Part shown: piece after piece, positions 13,552-15,092 of the stretch
How positions within the stretch are numbered: the stretch's first letter is position 1
Layout of the letters: the number at the start of each line of letters is the position of its first letter
The notes under the pieces: model-generated
The model's database searches: none
What the model was told of the DNA's origin: nothing
What the model saw: the letters and a program-made list of their open reading frames with translations, nothing else
From: an uncultured Bilophila sp.
GTDB lineage: Bacteria > Desulfobacterota > Desulfovibrionia > Desulfovibrionales > Desulfovibrionaceae
Reading direction: 5' to 3'
Assembly: GCA_959604115.1 (NCBI GenBank)
Contig: CAUHBW010000044.1
Location: 1-15,092 of the forward strand
DNA: 15,092 nt
Position numbers and translations under genes: made by a program

Positions 13552-13872
13552 TCATCCGGCAAAGACGTTCGGGCTCCCGGTGATCATCTTGCCCGGCCCG
13601 CCGCAGTGCGCCGTCGCATCATACAATCGGGTAAAGGGGATGCCGTTGACGTACACCGTGCCGCTCCCCTCGGCAGCTACCCATGTATTGGAGCCGCAGC
13701 AGGCCGAATGCACGCCGGGATCGCCGACCCTGAGCGCCTTTTTCCCGTGCACATACACGTTGGGTGACCCGTCCACGGCGGGGCCGGTCACATCGTGCGG
13801 ACAGCAATCGTTGCCGTGGCCGTCCGCAGGGTTGTTGGCCAGCCGCGTGACGTAACAGACCGGTTTTCCCAT
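13552..13872 (-). CDS. PAAR-like spike-tip protein
   Basis: The 106-residue product MGKPVCYVTRLANNPADGHG has five Cys, several His and Gly, and repeated beta turns: GSPNVYVHGKKALRVGDPG, SACCGSNTWVAAEGSGTVYVNG, and GSPNVFAG. This is the PAAR pattern of a cone-shaped, metal-stabilised tip that sits on the spike of contractile tails. The start is well supported by TAGGAG overlapping the stop of gpV, which it follows by 9 bases, exactly where the tip of a gpV-type spike is expected. It has no C-terminal toxin extension, so it is a plain tip. Confidence 0.88.
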   Translation of the reverse strand: MGKPVCYVTRLANNPADGHGNDCCPHDVTGPAVDGSPNVYVHGKKALRVGDPGVHSACCGSNTWVAAEGSGTVYVNGIPFTRLYDATAHCGGPGKMITGSPNVFAG

Positions 13873-13881
13873 GTGTTGCTC

Positions 13882-14385
13882 CTAGTTCAGATCGATCCGT
13901 GTAGCCTTCAGCGCGATATTGCCCCCAGCCGTCAACCGGATGTCCGCCTTCGTTTCCAGCAGAATGTTGCCCGCCTTGTCGATCTTGATCATGACGCCCG
14001 GCTCCTGCTGGATGACCAACTCGTTGAGATTCGCCTCCGGAGAGACATTCTCCTGCCAGCGAAAATTCGAGATGCGTGGGTAGTTCGGGTCGCCGTCGTA
14101 ATAGGAGAGATCGCAGAGCGTGCCCACCGTCGGCGGGCAGACGATGCCGCGCTTCGGCCCACCCCAAACGACGGGGATCTCCACTCGCGGAACGACCGGC
14201 TCCTTGGGATCGGGTGATTCGTCGTTTCTAAGCGGCTGCACGTCGGCGTAATATTTGCCGTCCGCAGGATACGAGGCCACGACCCTGGCCTTTCTGACCA
14301 CCCGATAATAGCTTCTCAGGTTCGGACGGCATATCTCGATGGCCTGCTTCAACGAACTGAAAAAATTGGCGCTATCCCCACCCAT
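13882..14385 (-). CDS. Baseplate assembly/spike protein, gpV (gp45)-like
   Basis: The 167-residue product has an OB-fold-like region (VRKARVVASYPADGKYYADVQPL, VPRVEIPVVWGG) and a C-terminal beta-helix spike with GVMIKIDKAGNILLETKADIRLTAGGNIALKATRIDLN, the VxIxxDxxGNI repeats of trimeric spikes. Together these are the gpV/Mu gp45 central spike that punctures the cell envelope. It overlaps the end of the hub gene by 14 bases. The PAAR tip gene follows, giving hub-spike-tip in order. Confidence 0.9.
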   Translation of the reverse strand: MGGDSANFFSSLKQAIEICRPNLRSYYRVVRKARVVASYPADGKYYADVQPLRNDESPDPKEPVVPRVEIPVVWGGPKRGIVCPPTVGTLCDLSYYDGDPNYPRISNFRWQENVSPEANLNELVIQQEPGVMIKIDKAGNILLETKADIRLTAGGNIALKATRIDLN

Positions 14386-15092
14386 AATCGGCCCCGTATT
14401 TGATGGTCGTGGTGTTGCAACGCTCCTCGCGGATGAGATGGATGACTTCCTCGGCCCGTACCGTTACATCCATGCCGCGCCGGGCGTCCTTGATGCGGAC
14501 TTTCTGGCTGTCCCTGATGCCCGGATAGAGGATCGACGTCACCTCGGCATACTTGGACACGTCGTCGTTCGGACTGTGCGTGAGCAGCATTTCACAGGAT
14601 GCAATACGCGGGATGCTCCCGGGCTCGTCCTCGTCCGACCAGTACAGCCCGGCCTCGCCAAGCCAGACCGCATGTTTCGAGAGGTCATGCCCGAAGCTCC
14701 GCTCAAGGCTCTGCCCGAGCTGCTTCACGGCTGCGGCCACCGGCGCGTCGGAAAACACGATGTGCGGCAGAATGTCTTCCGGTACCCTGACCGTCGCCAC
14801 AGGCAGGCCCGTCTTTGCCAGCAGACGTCTGGCGACGACAGACGCCGGTTCGTCAAACATGGCTTCCGTCACCCGGGTGGTCAGGAGCTTTTTTTCCAGC
14901 CCGACGGCGTAGACGCGCACGACGTCCGGCCCGGTGCGCTCGGTCAGTTGTGCCTGTCCCTTGCCTTCCACCGTTCCCTGCCAATGGTGCCGTACGCCGA
15001 GCCCTCCTCCGCGATACCAGAATCGCACCTCAACCGGCTGATCTTTGGCTATCTGCCCGATAACCGTGCCCTCTGGGTCCGGAATGTCGATC
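14372..15092 (-). CDS. Baseplate hub, late-control gpD/gp44-like (5' end beyond the window)
   Basis: The frame stays open to the right edge, so its start lies outside; 240 residues are seen. The internal GTG at 15028 is not a start, because the upstream codons (IDIPDPEGTVIGQIAKDQPV) continue naturally. Visible features are GKGQAQLTERTGPDVVRVYA, EPASVVARRLLAKTGLPV and a C-terminal half containing YWSDEDEPG and ASCEMLLTHSPNDDV. Two beta domains with this order are typical of gpD-type tail hub proteins (P2 D, Mu gp44). Its place directly before gpV supports this. The family name is moderately sure. Confidence 0.75.
   Translation of the reverse strand, partial: IDIPDPEGTVIGQIAKDQPVEVRFWYRGGGLGVRHHWQGTVEGKGQAQLTERTGPDVVRVYAVGLEKKLLTTRVTEAMFDEPASVVARRLLAKTGLPVATVRVPEDILPHIVFSDAPVAAAVKQLGQSLERSFGHDLSKHAVWLGEAGLYWSDEDEPGSIPRIASCEMLLTHSPNDDVSKYAEVTSILYPGIRDSQKVRIKDARRGMDVTVRAEEVIHLIREERCNTTTIKYGADYGWG

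Noticed and set aside
1..15092. CRISPR array or diversity-generating retroelement
   Set aside because: No regularly spaced repeats were seen, and no reverse transcriptase or template/variable repeat pair lies within the window.

Overview
The window looks like one end of a contractile-tailed (myovirus, Mu/P2-type) prophage next to a host tRNA-Glu gene. GC-rich coding sequence (most third positions G or C), a P4-type integrase start beside a tRNA, and the character of the tail genes suggest a Desulfovibrionaceae-like deltaproteobacterium. The host assignment is inference; the prophage assignment is well supported.

Left end (1-1870): a host intergenic stretch leads into a good sigma70-type promoter, a tRNA-Glu(CTC) gene and its terminator. 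Just beyond lies the first quarter of a tyrosine recombinase (P4/DUF4102 type), cut off where sequence resembling an IS21-family end begins. An AT-rich plus-strand pair follows: a three-TM membrane protein and a 49-residue proline-rich protein whose ribosome site overlaps the stop of the first gene. It looks like a recently acquired moron. A shared bidirectional terminator closes it.

Middle (1873-4407): all genes read leftward. A Com-like zinc-finger protein lies just upstream of a D12-class DNA adenine methylase, the same layout as com-mom of phage Mu with Dam in the place of Mom. Upstream of com is a 330-base tract with three tightly packed hairpins, a candidate structured RNA. Two small single-gene cassettes follow, each preceded by a copy of the same ~50-bp leader.

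Right part (4195-15092): a leftward late tail operon read from right to left: baseplate hub (gpD-like, cut by the window edge), gpV spike, PAAR tip, gpW/gp25 wedge, gpJ wedge, gpI, a gpH-N-terminus-like protein, a DUF4815 protein, a 402-aa structural protein, a fibre shaft with repeated His/GGxDALT motifs, a Cys/Tyr-rich fibre tip, a DUF4376-type protein and two small conserved phage proteins. Most junctions are 1-4 nt overlaps or have the stop codon inside the Shine-Dalgarno (TAAGGAG or TAGGAG), so translation is tightly coupled. A strong terminator plus a 20-bp repeat interrupts this operon between the PAAR and gpW genes.

The points most worth a second look are the com-dam unit with its upstream hairpin tract, the duplicated leader cassettes, the integrase truncation with a matching repeat 12.7 kb away, the AT-rich two-gene moron, and the Cys-rich tip gene.
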